A stretch of 54,706 bases of DNA from Nocardia wallacei (GTDB lineage: Bacteria; Actinomycetota; Actinomycetes; Mycobacteriales; Mycobacteriaceae), in NCBI RefSeq assembly GCF_029869545.1, contig NZ_JARWQD010000307.1:1-54706 (forward strand). The letters run 5' to 3'. Under the pieces are notes generated by a model that searched no databases, was not told the origin of the DNA, and saw only the letters and a list, made by a program, of their open reading frames with translations. The position numbers and the translations under genes are program-made. Shown here one piece after another: positions 16,005 to 24,685 of this stretch; within the stretch, counting starts at the first letter, position 1; the number at the start of each line of letters is the position of its first letter.

Positions 16005-17444
16005 CTAGTTCGCCACGGATTTGCCCGGGTCCCTTGGTGTTTCGCTCGCCGCCCCGGCGGGGCCCTTGCCGCCGAGTTCGGCGCGCACCTCGCGCCCGTC
16101 GTCCTCGTTGCCGTTCATCGCCTCGAGCGCCAGCCGCGCGAACACCCACTGCTCGGTGGCGGCCATCTGCCCGCGGTTGCGCCCGATGAACGCCACGAAC
16201 CACTGGAATACGGTGACGGTCCGGCTGCGGTAGCCGATGAGGTAGTACAGGTGCAGCACCAGCCAGATGAGCCACGCGAAGAATCCGCCGAACTCGAGCT
16301 TGCCGATCTGGCACACCGCGTTGTACCGCGAGACGGTGGCCATGCTGCCCTTGTTGAAGTACTTGAACGGCTTTCGTTGCTCGGCCGTCTGCTTACCGGC
16401 CTGTTCGGCCTTGATCTGCTTGGCCGCGTAGGTGGCGCCCTGGATCGCGCCCTGCGCCTGTCCGGGCACATTCGGCACCGACATGAGATCGCCGACGACG
16501 AAGACGTTCGGATAACCCTTGATCGTGAGATCCGGTTCGACGATGACGCGGCCCGCGCGATCGACCTCGGTGCCCTTGGACTGATCGGCGAGCAGCCTGC
16601 CGAGCCCGCTGGCCGCCACGCCCGCCGACCACACCTTGCACGCGGCCTCGATGCGGCGCTCGCTGCCGTCCTTGTCCTTCACGGTGACCCCGCGCGCATC
16701 GACGCCGGTGACCATGGCGTTGAGCTGGATCTCCACGCCCATCTTCTCCAACCGGCGCTGCGCCTTGCCGCCGAGCTTGGGTCCCATCGGCGCGAGCACC
16801 GCACCGGCGCCCTCCAGCAGGATGACCCGGGCGTCGCGCGGATCGATATTGCGGAAGGTGCCCTCGAGGGTGCGGTCGGCGAGTTCGGCGATCTGCCCGG
16901 CCAATTCGACGCCGGTGGGGCCCGCGCCGACCACCACGAAGGTCATGAACCGATCCCGCGCCTCCTGGGTCTTGGCCAGTTCGGCCTCCTCGAAGGAGCC
17001 GAGGATGCGGGCGCGCAGCTCCAGCGCGTCGTCGATGGTCTTCATGCCCGGCGCGTAGGTCGCGAACTGGTCGTTGCCGAAGTAGGACTGCTGGGCGCCG
17101 GTCGCCACGATCAGGCTGTCGAAGGGGGTGACGGTGTCCTCGTTCAGCAGCTCCGAGGTGACGGTGCGGTTGATCAGGTCGATGGAGTGCACCTCGCCGA
17201 GGATCACCTGCACGTTCTTGTACTTGCGCAGTACCAGGCGGGTGGCGGGGGCGATCTCGCCGGTGGACAGGATGCCGGTGGCCACCTGGTACAGCAGCGG
17301 CTGGAACAGGTGGGTGGAGGTCTTGGAAATCAGTACGACGTCGACGTCGGCGTGCTTGAGATGCTTGCACGCGAACAAGCCGCCGAAGCCGGATCCGATC
17401 ACCACGACGCGGTGGCGACGGTTCTCGACAGTCTCGGTACTCAT
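16005..17444 (-). CDS. ndh: Type II NADH dehydrogenase
   Basis: A 479-residue single-subunit, non-proton-pumping NADH:menaquinone oxidoreductase of the respiratory chain. The FAD-binding GSGFGG is at residues 17-22 and the NADH-binding GAGPTGVE at 173-180. The conserved LFQPLLYQVATGILS and FVVGDLMSVPNVPGQAQGAIQGA (FAD and quinone site) regions are present. A C-terminal amphipathic/hydrophobic segment (FFAWLIWLVLHLYYLIGYRSR) anchors the enzyme at the inner membrane face, as in mycobacterial Ndh. GAGGAG precedes the ATG. The gene stands between a TetR gene and the secreted paralogs, all on the minus strand, with no clear operon link. Confidence 0.95.
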   Translation of the reverse strand: MSTETVENRRHRVVVIGSGFGGLFACKHLKHADVDVVLISKTSTHLFQPLLYQVATGILSTGEIAPATRLVLRKYKNVQVILGEVHSIDLINRTVTSELLNEDTVTPFDSLIVATGAQQSYFGNDQFATYAPGMKTIDDALELRARILGSFEEAELAKTQEARDRFMTFVVVGAGPTGVELAGQIAELADRTLEGTFRNIDPRDARVILLEGAGAVLAPMGPKLGGKAQRRLEKMGVEIQLNAMVTGVDARGVTVKDKDGSERRIEAACKVWSAGVAASGLGRLLADQSKGTEVDRAGRVIVEPDLTIKGYPNVFVVGDLMSVPNVPGQAQGAIQGATYAAKQIKAEQAGKQTAEQRKPFKYFNKGSMATVSRYNAVCQIGKLEFGGFFAWLIWLVLHLYYLIGYRSRTVTVFQWFVAFIGRNRGQMAATEQWVFARLALEAMNGNEDDGREVRAELGGKGPAGAASETPRDPGKSVAN

Positions 17445-17507
17445 CTCAGCTCCTCGCCGGACGTACGGTTTGCGTCAGGTTCACGGTAGTCGGCTACCCA
17501 GCGGCAG

Positions 17508-18221
17508 TCACGATGAACTCCCACTGTCGGCGAGTCTCGGCGCGGCATGCGTAGCGAGGCTCGGTGCGGGCGCCGCGGCGTCGACGACGATCGGCCCGAC
17601 CAGCCGCTCGGCGCCGATACTCTCGACGGTCGGCCACAGGAAGGCCGCGAGGCGCTCGACGTAGTCCTCGCGGGACCGGGCCGGATCCTGCGCCCAGGCC
17701 TCCGCCGACATCAAGATGGCGCCGACGGTCGCGGTCGCCCAGATCCGCGCCAGCGCGGGGTCGGCGTCCAGGCGGCGCAGGATGGTGTCGAAAACCGCTG
17801 TGGCCCACTCGGTCACCCGGGTGAAGAAGGGCCGGTGCTCGGTCTCGCCGCTCTCCAGCCGCTGCATCATCACGTGGTGCAGATTCGGGTTGGACTCGAC
17901 GAAATCACACATCAGCCGCACCACGGCGAGCAGTAGCCGCCGCGCGGGCAGCGGCTGGGCGAGGACGGCGTCCGCGGCGGCGATGATGTTCTCCATGTGC
18001 CGCTGGGCGAGCGCGTCGATCAGCGCGGGGAGGTCGGGGAACACCGCGTACACGGCGGTGCGCGCGTAGCCCGCCTCGGCGGCGACCTGAGCGATCGTCA
18101 TGCGGGTGCCCGCGCGCTCGATCACGCGCTCGGCGGCGTCGAGGATCTCGGCTCGCCGTCGGCCGGGATCGGGGGGCGGCCCCGGCGGGCGGCCCCGCGG
18201 CCGCGATGTGTCCCTTTTCAC
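17508..18221 (-). CDS. TetR-family regulator beside CYP136-like P450
   Basis: A 237-residue repressor with its DNA-binding domain at about residues 20-65 (RRRAEILDAAERVIERAGTRMTIAQVAAEAGYARTAVYAVFPDLPALIDAL). It is divergent from a P450 gene, the same pairing as Rv3058c with cyp136 in M. tuberculosis. The GTG at 18221 is chosen; an upstream in-frame TTG at 18248 would lie inside the palindrome at 18243-18255. It probably represses the P450 and itself through that palindrome. The ligand is unknown, and the C-terminal tail of about 25 residues is Ala/Pro-rich. Confidence 0.87.
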   Translation of the reverse strand: MKRDTSRPRGRPPGPPPDPGRRRAEILDAAERVIERAGTRMTIAQVAAEAGYARTAVYAVFPDLPALIDALAQRHMENIIAAADAVLAQPLPARRLLLAVVRLMCDFVESNPNLHHVMMQRLESGETEHRPFFTRVTEWATAVFDTILRRLDADPALARIWATATVGAILMSAEAWAQDPARSREDYVERLAAFLWPTVESIGAERLVGPIVVDAAAPAPSLATHAAPRLADSGSSS

Positions 18222-18255
18222 AGCACCCACTCTACCGGTAATGTACAAGGTGTAC
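18216..18255 (+). promoter_or_regulatory. P450 promoter with overlapping TetR operator
   Basis: TTTCAC (18216-18221) and TAATGT (18239-18244) are spaced by 17 bp and fit a sigma-70-like promoter for the P450. The palindrome GTACAAGGTGTAC (18243-18255; 5-bp arms around AGG) overlaps the -10 and start site, so bound repressor would block initiation. Confidence 0.6.
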
Positions 18256-18274
18256 TTTAACTGGGAGGCTTGCC

Positions 18275-19738
18275 ATGGTCAGCGTCGACCCTCGAGCGCG
18301 TAGTGCCGAACGAGAGAACCTCGGCTTCATCGAAATTCCGGACCGCCATCCGATCGACCGGATGCTGCGCCTGCTGCCCGCGCGCGAGCAGACACTCGCG
18401 ACCCCGCCGCGCGGCAGCGGGCGCCGGGCCGTGCGCGGCGATGCGGGGCTGCCGTATCTGGGCCGGTCGCTGCAGTATCTGCGCTGGGGCCCGGCCGAGA
18501 TGCTCGATCGCTACCACCGCTACGGCCCGGTCGGCTACAACCGCTCGCTCGGCGTGGACCGGGTGCTGGTGGCGGGCCCACAGGCCGTCGACGAGGTAGT
18601 GGGCAAGCGGCGCAACGACTTCGGGCAGGGCTGGGACTACCTGATCGGCCCGTTCTTCCGCCGCGGCCTGCTGCTGCTGGAGTTCTCCGAGCACATGTTC
18701 CACCGGCGGATCATGCAGCAGGCGTTCACCCGGGAGCGGCTCGAGGCACACCTGGCCGAGCTGGCCCCGGTGGTGGACGCCTCCATCGATCGCTGGGCGC
18801 GCGCGGGGTCGCGGCGGGTGCGGCTGTATCCGACGGTCAAGGATATGACCCTCGATATCGCCGCCGAGACGTTCATGGGCGTGCACACCGGTCCCGAGCG
18901 CGAGCGGCTCGGCCGGGCGTTCGTCGACAGCACGCACGCACCGCTGGCGCTGGTGCGCCTGCCCCTGCCTGCGACGGCGTGGCGGGCGGGGCTGCGGGGG
19001 CGAAAGGTGCTGGAGGAGTACTTCACCCGGATGCTGCCGGAGAAACGACGCTCGCAGGGCGCGGACTTCTTCTCCGCGCTGTGCCACGCCCGCACCGAGG
19101 ACGGGGAGACGTTCTCCGACGAGGACGTGGTCAACCACATGATCTTCCTGATCATGGCCGCGCACGACACCACGACCACCACGGCCACCGCCGTCGCCTA
19201 CTACCTGGGGCGGCATCCGGAATGGCAGCGGCGGGTGCGCGCGGAGGCGCTGGCGCTGCGGGAGCGGACCGGCGGCGCGCCGCCGACCATCGCCGACCTG
19301 GACCAGCTGCGCGACCTGGATCTGGTGATCAAGGAGAGCCTGCGGCTGGTGCCGCCGGTGCCGGGCCTGGTGCGGCGCGCGGTGCGCGACACCGAGATCT
19401 GCGGGCACTACATCCCCGCCGGGACGCAGGTCGACGTCGCCTACGGCGTCAACCACCTGCTGCCCGAATTATGGTCGCATCCGGCGCGTTTCGATCCGGA
19501 GCGGTTCGGTGCGCAACGCCGCGAGGACAAGTCGCACCGGCTGGCCTGGATGCCCTTCGGCGCGGGCGCGCACAAGTGCATCGGCATGCACTTCGGCCTG
19601 CTCGAGGTGAAGGTGATCCTCGCCGCGATGGTGCGCGACTACGAATGGCGCATCCCCGACGACTACCTGATGCCGTGGGGATTCACCACCATCCCGTTCC
19701 CCCGCGACGGCGCCCCGATGCTGCTCCAGCGCCGGTGA
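18275..19738 (+). CDS. Cytochrome P450, CYP136-like
   Basis: A 487-residue haem monooxygenase. The I-helix oxygen-activating motif is AAHDTTTTT, the K-helix ExxR is ESLR, and the haem ligand is C435 in FGAGAHKCIG. Extended stretches such as GDAGLPYLG, IGPFFRRGLLLLEFSEHMFHRRIMQQAF and VNHMIFLIMAAHDT strongly resemble M. tuberculosis CYP136, which also has a divergent TetR gene. The native substrate of that family is not established; lipid or sterol-like compounds are possible. GGGAGG lies upstream of the ATG. Convergent with the serine hydrolase gene, 4 bp apart. Confidence 0.92.
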   Translation: MVSVDPRARSAERENLGFIEIPDRHPIDRMLRLLPAREQTLATPPRGSGRRAVRGDAGLPYLGRSLQYLRWGPAEMLDRYHRYGPVGYNRSLGVDRVLVAGPQAVDEVVGKRRNDFGQGWDYLIGPFFRRGLLLLEFSEHMFHRRIMQQAFTRERLEAHLAELAPVVDASIDRWARAGSRRVRLYPTVKDMTLDIAAETFMGVHTGPERERLGRAFVDSTHAPLALVRLPLPATAWRAGLRGRKVLEEYFTRMLPEKRRSQGADFFSALCHARTEDGETFSDEDVVNHMIFLIMAAHDTTTTTATAVAYYLGRHPEWQRRVRAEALALRERTGGAPPTIADLDQLRDLDLVIKESLRLVPPVPGLVRRAVRDTEICGHYIPAGTQVDVAYGVNHLLPELWSHPARFDPERFGAQRREDKSHRLAWMPFGAGAHKCIGMHFGLLEVKVILAAMVRDYEWRIPDDYLMPWGFTTIPFPRDGAPMLLQRR

Positions 19739-19742
19739 ACCG

Positions 19743-20618
19743 TCAGCGGAACAGCAACTCCGCCACGTGCGTCGTGGTCTGCTCGCCGTCGGTGTAGCCG
19801 CCCTGGTTGCCGACGTCGTTCATGATCGCGACCGTGAAACGCTCGTCGGGACCGGCGAAGCCGACCGAGTTGACCACCCAGCCGCCCTGTTCGTCGGACC
19901 AGCCGTTCTTGAGGCCGGGCCGCATGCCGTCGCCCGCGCCCCAGACGCCCCAGTGCTGGTTGGTGTCCACGCTGCGCATGCGGTCGAGCAGGTAGCCGCG
20001 GTCGTCGGGGTGCATGGTGTCGAGCACGTTGTTCATCAGCCGGTCCAGGTCCGCGGGGGAGGCCTGCAGGAAGCCCCAGTCCGGGAAGGGGTGGCGGGGG
20101 TCGGTGGTCGGGTGCGGGGTCAGGCCGGTCATGCCGTTGGCGCGGAAGGCGTTGACGAACGCCATGCGGTCCGGCCCGGCGTACTTGTTCCACAGATAGT
20201 CGGCGGCGGCGTCGTTGGAGGTGGCCAGCATCGACTCCAGCTGGCGGCGGTCCTCCGGCGTGAACACGATGGCGCCGACGCGGGCGCGGTTGATGACGTC
20301 CTCGGCGATGGCCAGCTTGATCGTGGACGCGGTCCAGAACATGGACTCGGCGTTGCCGTTGGAGTAGACGTTGCCGGTAACCCGGTCGCGCACAACGTAA
20401 CCCGTGGTGCCGGGCCGACCCGCGAGATAGGAGTCGACGGCGGCGATGCGGCTGCCGAGGTTGCAGTCCCCGGCGCAGCTCTGGTGGGCGGGCAGTGCCG
20501 AGGCGGGGGCGGACTGCAGGACGGGGGCACCCGCGATCAGGACGGCGGCGACGGCGCAGGCGCCGGCGGCCAGGCGGGTGGGACGAGTGGCGCTCGAGGC
20601 GGCCCGGGGATAACGCAC
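19743..20618 (-). CDS. Secreted class A beta-lactamase-like serine hydrolase
   Basis: A 291-residue exported protein with an N-terminal signal (LAAGACAVAAVLIAG, cleaved near ASA at about residue 41). The penicillin-binding/beta-lactamase fold is indicated by the SxxK motif S98-T-I-K101 in TASTIK, an SND triad at 134-136 in the place of SDN, and a KNGW sequence in place of KTG. A disulfide is likely between C48 and C52. Mycobacterial relatives are annotated as serine hydrolases of unclear activity, so it may act on the cell wall or on beta-lactams. GTG start. TATCCT lies 8 nt upstream and could be a -10 box for an almost leaderless transcript. Confidence 0.85.
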   Translation of the reverse strand: MRYPRAASSATRPTRLAAGACAVAAVLIAGAPVLQSAPASALPAHQSCAGDCNLGSRIAAVDSYLAGRPGTTGYVVRDRVTGNVYSNGNAESMFWTASTIKLAIAEDVINRARVGAIVFTPEDRRQLESMLATSNDAAADYLWNKYAGPDRMAFVNAFRANGMTGLTPHPTTDPRHPFPDWGFLQASPADLDRLMNNVLDTMHPDDRGYLLDRMRSVDTNQHWGVWGAGDGMRPGLKNGWSDEQGGWVVNSVGFAGPDERFTVAIMNDVGNQGGYTDGEQTTTHVAELLFR

Positions 20619-20734
20619 GGTGAGCCAGGATAGCCACCGTGGCGCACGTCTCGCACGTCTTGAGCTCGGTCGCCGGGTGTGCTAACGGTGTCCGAGGTTG
20701 GGACGCACCGCATTTCGGCGCCCGCGGTGGTCGT

Positions 20735-20941
20735 TCAACGGAAGGCGGCGAGCAGATCCTCTACGCTGCGGCCGTTGAGGCGGTAGCAGTGGGCGAAGGC
20801 CTCGGCGTGCGCGTCGCGGGGCCAGGCGTGTAGAACGGCGGCCCGCCCGTAGTGGCGCGAGTTGATCAGCTCCCAGCGATCGCCGACCCGGCGGACCGTG
20901 AACCCGGATCTCGGCAGCAGGGGAATCACCGTCGCAGACAT
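20735..20941 (-). CDS. Small hypothetical protein
   Basis: A possible 68-residue protein, MSATVIPLLPRSGF onward, with balanced composition and an aromatic-rich core (DRWELINSRHYGRAAVLHAW) unlike a random GC-rich frame. No signal peptide, membrane segment or known motif was seen. It lies upstream of the serine hydrolase on the same strand and divergent from recC. The ribosome site is weak. I do not recognise the family. Confidence 0.5.
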   Translation of the reverse strand: MSATVIPLLPRSGFTVRRVGDRWELINSRHYGRAAVLHAWPRDAHAEAFAHCYRLNGRSVEDLLAAFR

Positions 20942-21298
20942 GAACCGAACCAGCCTTTCGATACTGCTCTCCCGTTACCTCCCCGCCGAGCACTGTGGCA
21001 CATCACACCGCGGCATCCGGGGTGACACGCGGGGGCGAATTGCGGCCATCGGAGACCGCCCGGCATGATGGGCGATTCGGTTGTGTTGCTGGGAATTTGG
21101 TGTTCTCGGTCATTTCGGTCAAAGCAGAGGTCGGCGACCGGAGGGGCTGGTAACCGAAACGGGACCGCTGGGTATGTCGCCGGAAGTCCGAGTCGCGGCC
21201 CGGGATCGGGCGGCGAGGTTTGTAGGATCGGCCAGCGACAAGCAACCACGAGGCATCCGGGCGGATCAGGGACGGACCAGCGAGCGGAGAGGCGGCCG
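20942..21298. other. Intergenic region upstream of recC
   Basis: A 357-bp stretch between the divergent small gene and recC. An open frame continues upstream of recC through part of it, but the composition is atypical and it lacks RecC-like sequence, so it is not counted as coding. It must contain the recBCD promoter; no convincing -35/-10 pair, palindrome or RNA gene was identified. Confidence 0.6.
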
Positions 21299-24200
21299 AT
21301 GGCGCTGCACATCCACCGAGCCGAGCGGGCGGACACGCTCGTCGGCGCGCTGGCGACCCTGCTGGGCCGGACCCTGCCCGACCCCTTCGCCACCGAGGTG
21401 GTGGCCGTCGCGGCCAAGGGCGTGGAGCGCTGGCTGAACCAGCGGCTGTCCGGGGTGCTGGGCGCGGCCGCGGGCGACGGGGTTTCGGCCAATATCGACT
21501 TCCCCGCGCCGTCGTCGCTGGTGGCGGCCGTGCTGGCCGCGGCGGGAGAGGTTCCGGCCGAGGACGATCCGTGGGTGCCCGAGCGCATGGTGTGGGCGCT
21601 GCTGCGGGTGCTGGACGCCGCGGTGTCCGAGCCGTGGTGCGCGGTCCCGGCCCGCCATCTCGGCGCCGACGCGGCGAGCGGCACGCACCGATCGGGACGC
21701 CGGTTCGCCACCGCGGCACACATCGCCGCACTGTTCGACGGCTACGCCACCCAGCGCCCCAGCCTGATCACCGACTGGACCGCCGGTGCCGATACCGACG
21801 GCTGCGGGACGCCACTGCCGGAGGATCTGCGCTGGCAGCCCGAGCTGTGGCGCCGCCTGCGCGTGGAACTCGGCAGCCCCAGCCCGGCCGAACGACTGGA
21901 ATCGGCCTGCGCCCGCCTGCGCGCCGAGCCGTCGATCGTCGGCCTTCCGCAACGGATCTCGGTATTCGGTGTGACGCGCCTCACCGCCGATCAGCTGGCG
22001 GTGCTGTCGGCCCTGGGAGCGGGGCGCGATGTCCATCTCTGGGTCGTACATCCGAGCCCGGGGATGTGGGCCGAGCTGGAGTCCGCGGCCGGGGATCCGA
22101 TTCGTGACGATGCGGCGGTGGGGACTGTCGGGTTGCCTCGGGCCCTCGAGGGCAGTGCGCTGGTGGTGGCGCATCCGCTGCTGGCGGCGCTGGGGCGGGA
22201 TGTGCGGGAGTTGCAGCAGCGGTTGCGGGCGCTTGAGCCGGTGGTCGACACCTATCATCCGGAGGACGGCGAAACCGGTTCGCGCACTCTGCTTTCCGCG
22301 CTGCAGGCCGGGATTCGGGGCGATGTGTGGCCTCCTGCCGAGGTGACCGCGGCCGACGGGACCGTGCAGGTGCACTCCTGTCACGGCCCGGCCCGGCAGG
22401 TGGAGGTGCTGCGTGACGTGCTGCTGGGGCTGTTCGCGGCCGATCCGGCGCTGGAGCCGCGCGATGTGGTGGTGATGTGCCCGGACGTGGAGAGCTACGC
22501 GCCGCTGGTTCGGGCGGCCTTCGGGCAGCCGCAGGGCGAAACCGGCGCGCGGGCAACGCATCCCGCGCACGGCCTGCGGGTCCGGCTGGCCGATCGGTCG
22601 CCCGGCGCGGCGAATCCGGTGCTGGCCGTGCTGGAGGGGCTGCTCGGGCTGGCCGACGGCCGGGTGACCGTCACCCAGGTGCTGGATCTGGCTGCCGCGG
22701 AACCGGTCCGGCTGCGCTGCGGGTTCGACGACGACGATATCGAGCGCCTGCGGGAGTGGGCCGCGGAGACCGGCGCGCGGTGGGGCATCGGGCAGCGGCA
22801 GCGGCAGGCGTTCGGGCTCGGCGACTTCGCGCAGAACACCCTCAACGCCGCCGTGGATCGCATCCTGCTCGGCGTCACGGCGGGCGAATCCTCCGAGGAC
22901 TGGCTCGATCTGGCGCTGCCGCTCGAGGATGTGGACTCCGGCGATGTCGACCTGGCCGGGCGCTTCGCCGAATTCACCGACCGGCTGGCGGTCTGCGTGC
23001 GCGATCTGCGCGGGTCGACACCGGCCGAGCCCGCCGGTTCGCCGCGCCCGGCGCGGGAGTGGGCGCAGGTGCTGGCCCGGGCGCTGGATCTGCTCACCGA
23101 CGTCACCTACGCCCAGGCGTGGCAGGCGGTGCAGGCGCGCCGGGAACTCACCTCGGCGCTCGACCACGCGGGCGATATTCCGTTGCGGCTGACCGACATT
23201 GCCGCGCTGCTGCAGTCCCGGCTCGCTGGGCGCGGGATGCGGGCCAACTTCCGCACCGGCGAGCTGACGGTGTGCGCGATGGCGCCGCTGCGGTCGGTGC
23301 CGCACCGGGTGGTCGTGCTGCTCGGGCTCGACGACGACGTCTTCCCGCGGCCCGGGAGCGCCGACGGCGACGACGTGCTGGCGCGCGAACCGCGGGTGGG
23401 CGAGCGGGACGCGCGCAGCGAGGACCGGCAGCTGCTGCTGGACGCGATCATGGCGGCGGGGGAGCGGCTGGTGCTGCTGCACACCGGGGCCGATCCGGTC
23501 ACCGGCGCGTACCGGCCGCCCGCGATTCCGGTCGCGGAGCTGCTGGACGCGCTGCGCGCGCACACCGGTGCCGCGGACGCGGTGGTGACCCGGCATCCGT
23601 TGCAGGCCTTCGACAGTCGCAATTTCGATCCGGTGCGGCCGTTCAGTTTCGATACCGCGGCGCTGGCGGGTGCGCGGGCCGCGGCCCGTCCGGTGCGCGA
23701 GCGGGTGGCGTTCCTGCCCGAGCCCCTGCCCGCGGCGGCGCGCGCGGATGTGGAGCTGTCCGAACTGGTGGCCTTCGCCGAACATCCGGTGCGCGCGTTC
23801 CTGTGGCAGCGGCTCGGGATCCGGGTGCCGGAGGAAGAGGAGGAGATCGACGAGCGGCTGCCGATCGAACTCGACGGGCTCACCAAATGGAATATGGGCG
23901 AGCGCATGCTGACCGCCCGGCTGACCGGCGCCGATCCCGCGGCGCTGCGCGCGGCCGAGTGGCGGCGCGGCACGCTGCCGCCGTTCGGACTGGGCGCGGC
24001 GGTGCTGACGGAGGTGGAGGACACCGTCGACCGGCTGGTGCGGGTGGCCCAGCCGATCCACGAAATCCCTTCCCGCACCATCGATATCGCCGTCGACTTG
24101 GGCGACGGGCGGCTGCTGAGCGGGACCGTGCCCGAGGTGCACGACGACGCCGTCGTGCGGACGACGTTCTCGCGGCTGGCCCCGAAGCACCGCATCGCCG

Positions 24201-24685
24201 CCTGGGTGCGGGTGCTCGCCCTGGCCGCGACCGAGCGGAACCAGACCTGGCGGGCGGTCACCATCGGCCGCGGCCGATTCGGCCGTCCCGCATGGCGTTC
24301 CACGCTCACCGCACCCAATGCCGCTGCGGCCCAGGCGATGCTGCGCGATCTCGCCGAGCTGCGCGACGAGGGCCTCGCCGAGCCGCTGCCGATCGCGCCG
24401 ACCGCGTCGTCGGTCTACGCCGAACGCCGCTGCCAGGGTGCCGGTGCCGAGGACGCGCTGCTGGCGGCGGAGCAGGAATTCCTGGGCGGCCCCAACGGCC
24501 CCAAGGCATTCGGCGACCACACCGACCGCTACCTGCGCTACGTCTGGGGCCCCGCCCCCCGCCTCGACCAGCTCGACACCCCCCTGCCCGAGCCCGACCC
24601 CACCGGCGAGACCACCCGCTTCGGCTCCCTCTCCCGCCGCCTGTGGACCCCGCTGCTGGCCTGCGAATCCCAGGGACAGCCATGA
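21299..24685 (+). CDS. recC: Exodeoxyribonuclease V subunit gamma
   Basis: A 1128-residue RecC, the Chi-recognition and DNA-splitting subunit of the RecBCD helicase-nuclease that processes double-strand ends. The start MALHIHRAERADTLVGALATLL and later WLNQRLS, YATQRP, GRDVHLWVVHPSPGMW, VLLGLDDDVFPR and HPVRAFLWQRLGI blocks are characteristic. It is a dead-helicase fold without Walker motifs. The length is close to that of mycobacterial RecC. The ATG at 21299 matches the family N-terminus. It overlaps recB by 4 bp (ATGA), so translation is coupled and subunits are made in ratio. Confidence 0.95.
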   Translation: MALHIHRAERADTLVGALATLLGRTLPDPFATEVVAVAAKGVERWLNQRLSGVLGAAAGDGVSANIDFPAPSSLVAAVLAAAGEVPAEDDPWVPERMVWALLRVLDAAVSEPWCAVPARHLGADAASGTHRSGRRFATAAHIAALFDGYATQRPSLITDWTAGADTDGCGTPLPEDLRWQPELWRRLRVELGSPSPAERLESACARLRAEPSIVGLPQRISVFGVTRLTADQLAVLSALGAGRDVHLWVVHPSPGMWAELESAAGDPIRDDAAVGTVGLPRALEGSALVVAHPLLAALGRDVRELQQRLRALEPVVDTYHPEDGETGSRTLLSALQAGIRGDVWPPAEVTAADGTVQVHSCHGPARQVEVLRDVLLGLFAADPALEPRDVVVMCPDVESYAPLVRAAFGQPQGETGARATHPAHGLRVRLADRSPGAANPVLAVLEGLLGLADGRVTVTQVLDLAAAEPVRLRCGFDDDDIERLREWAAETGARWGIGQRQRQAFGLGDFAQNTLNAAVDRILLGVTAGESSEDWLDLALPLEDVDSGDVDLAGRFAEFTDRLAVCVRDLRGSTPAEPAGSPRPAREWAQVLARALDLLTDVTYAQAWQAVQARRELTSALDHAGDIPLRLTDIAALLQSRLAGRGMRANFRTGELTVCAMAPLRSVPHRVVVLLGLDDDVFPRPGSADGDDVLAREPRVGERDARSEDRQLLLDAIMAAGERLVLLHTGADPVTGAYRPPAIPVAELLDALRAHTGAADAVVTRHPLQAFDSRNFDPVRPFSFDTAALAGARAAARPVRERVAFLPEPLPAAARADVELSELVAFAEHPVRAFLWQRLGIRVPEEEEEIDERLPIELDGLTKWNMGERMLTARLTGADPAALRAAEWRRGTLPPFGLGAAVLTEVEDTVDRLVRVAQPIHEIPSRTIDIAVDLGDGRLLSGTVPEVHDDAVVRTTFSRLAPKHRIAAWVRVLALAATERNQTWRAVTIGRGRFGRPAWRSTLTAPNAAAAQAMLRDLAELRDEGLAEPLPIAPTASSVYAERRCQGAGAEDALLAAEQEFLGGPNGPKAFGDHTDRYLRYVWGPAPRLDQLDTPLPEPDPTGETTRFGSLSRRLWTPLLACESQGQP

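Noticed and set aside
22477..24681. Upstream extension of the recB frame covering the second half of recC
   Set aside because: The extension is Arg/Gly/Ala-rich shadow sequence; RecB similarity begins at the ATG at 24682, which overlaps the recC stop as expected.
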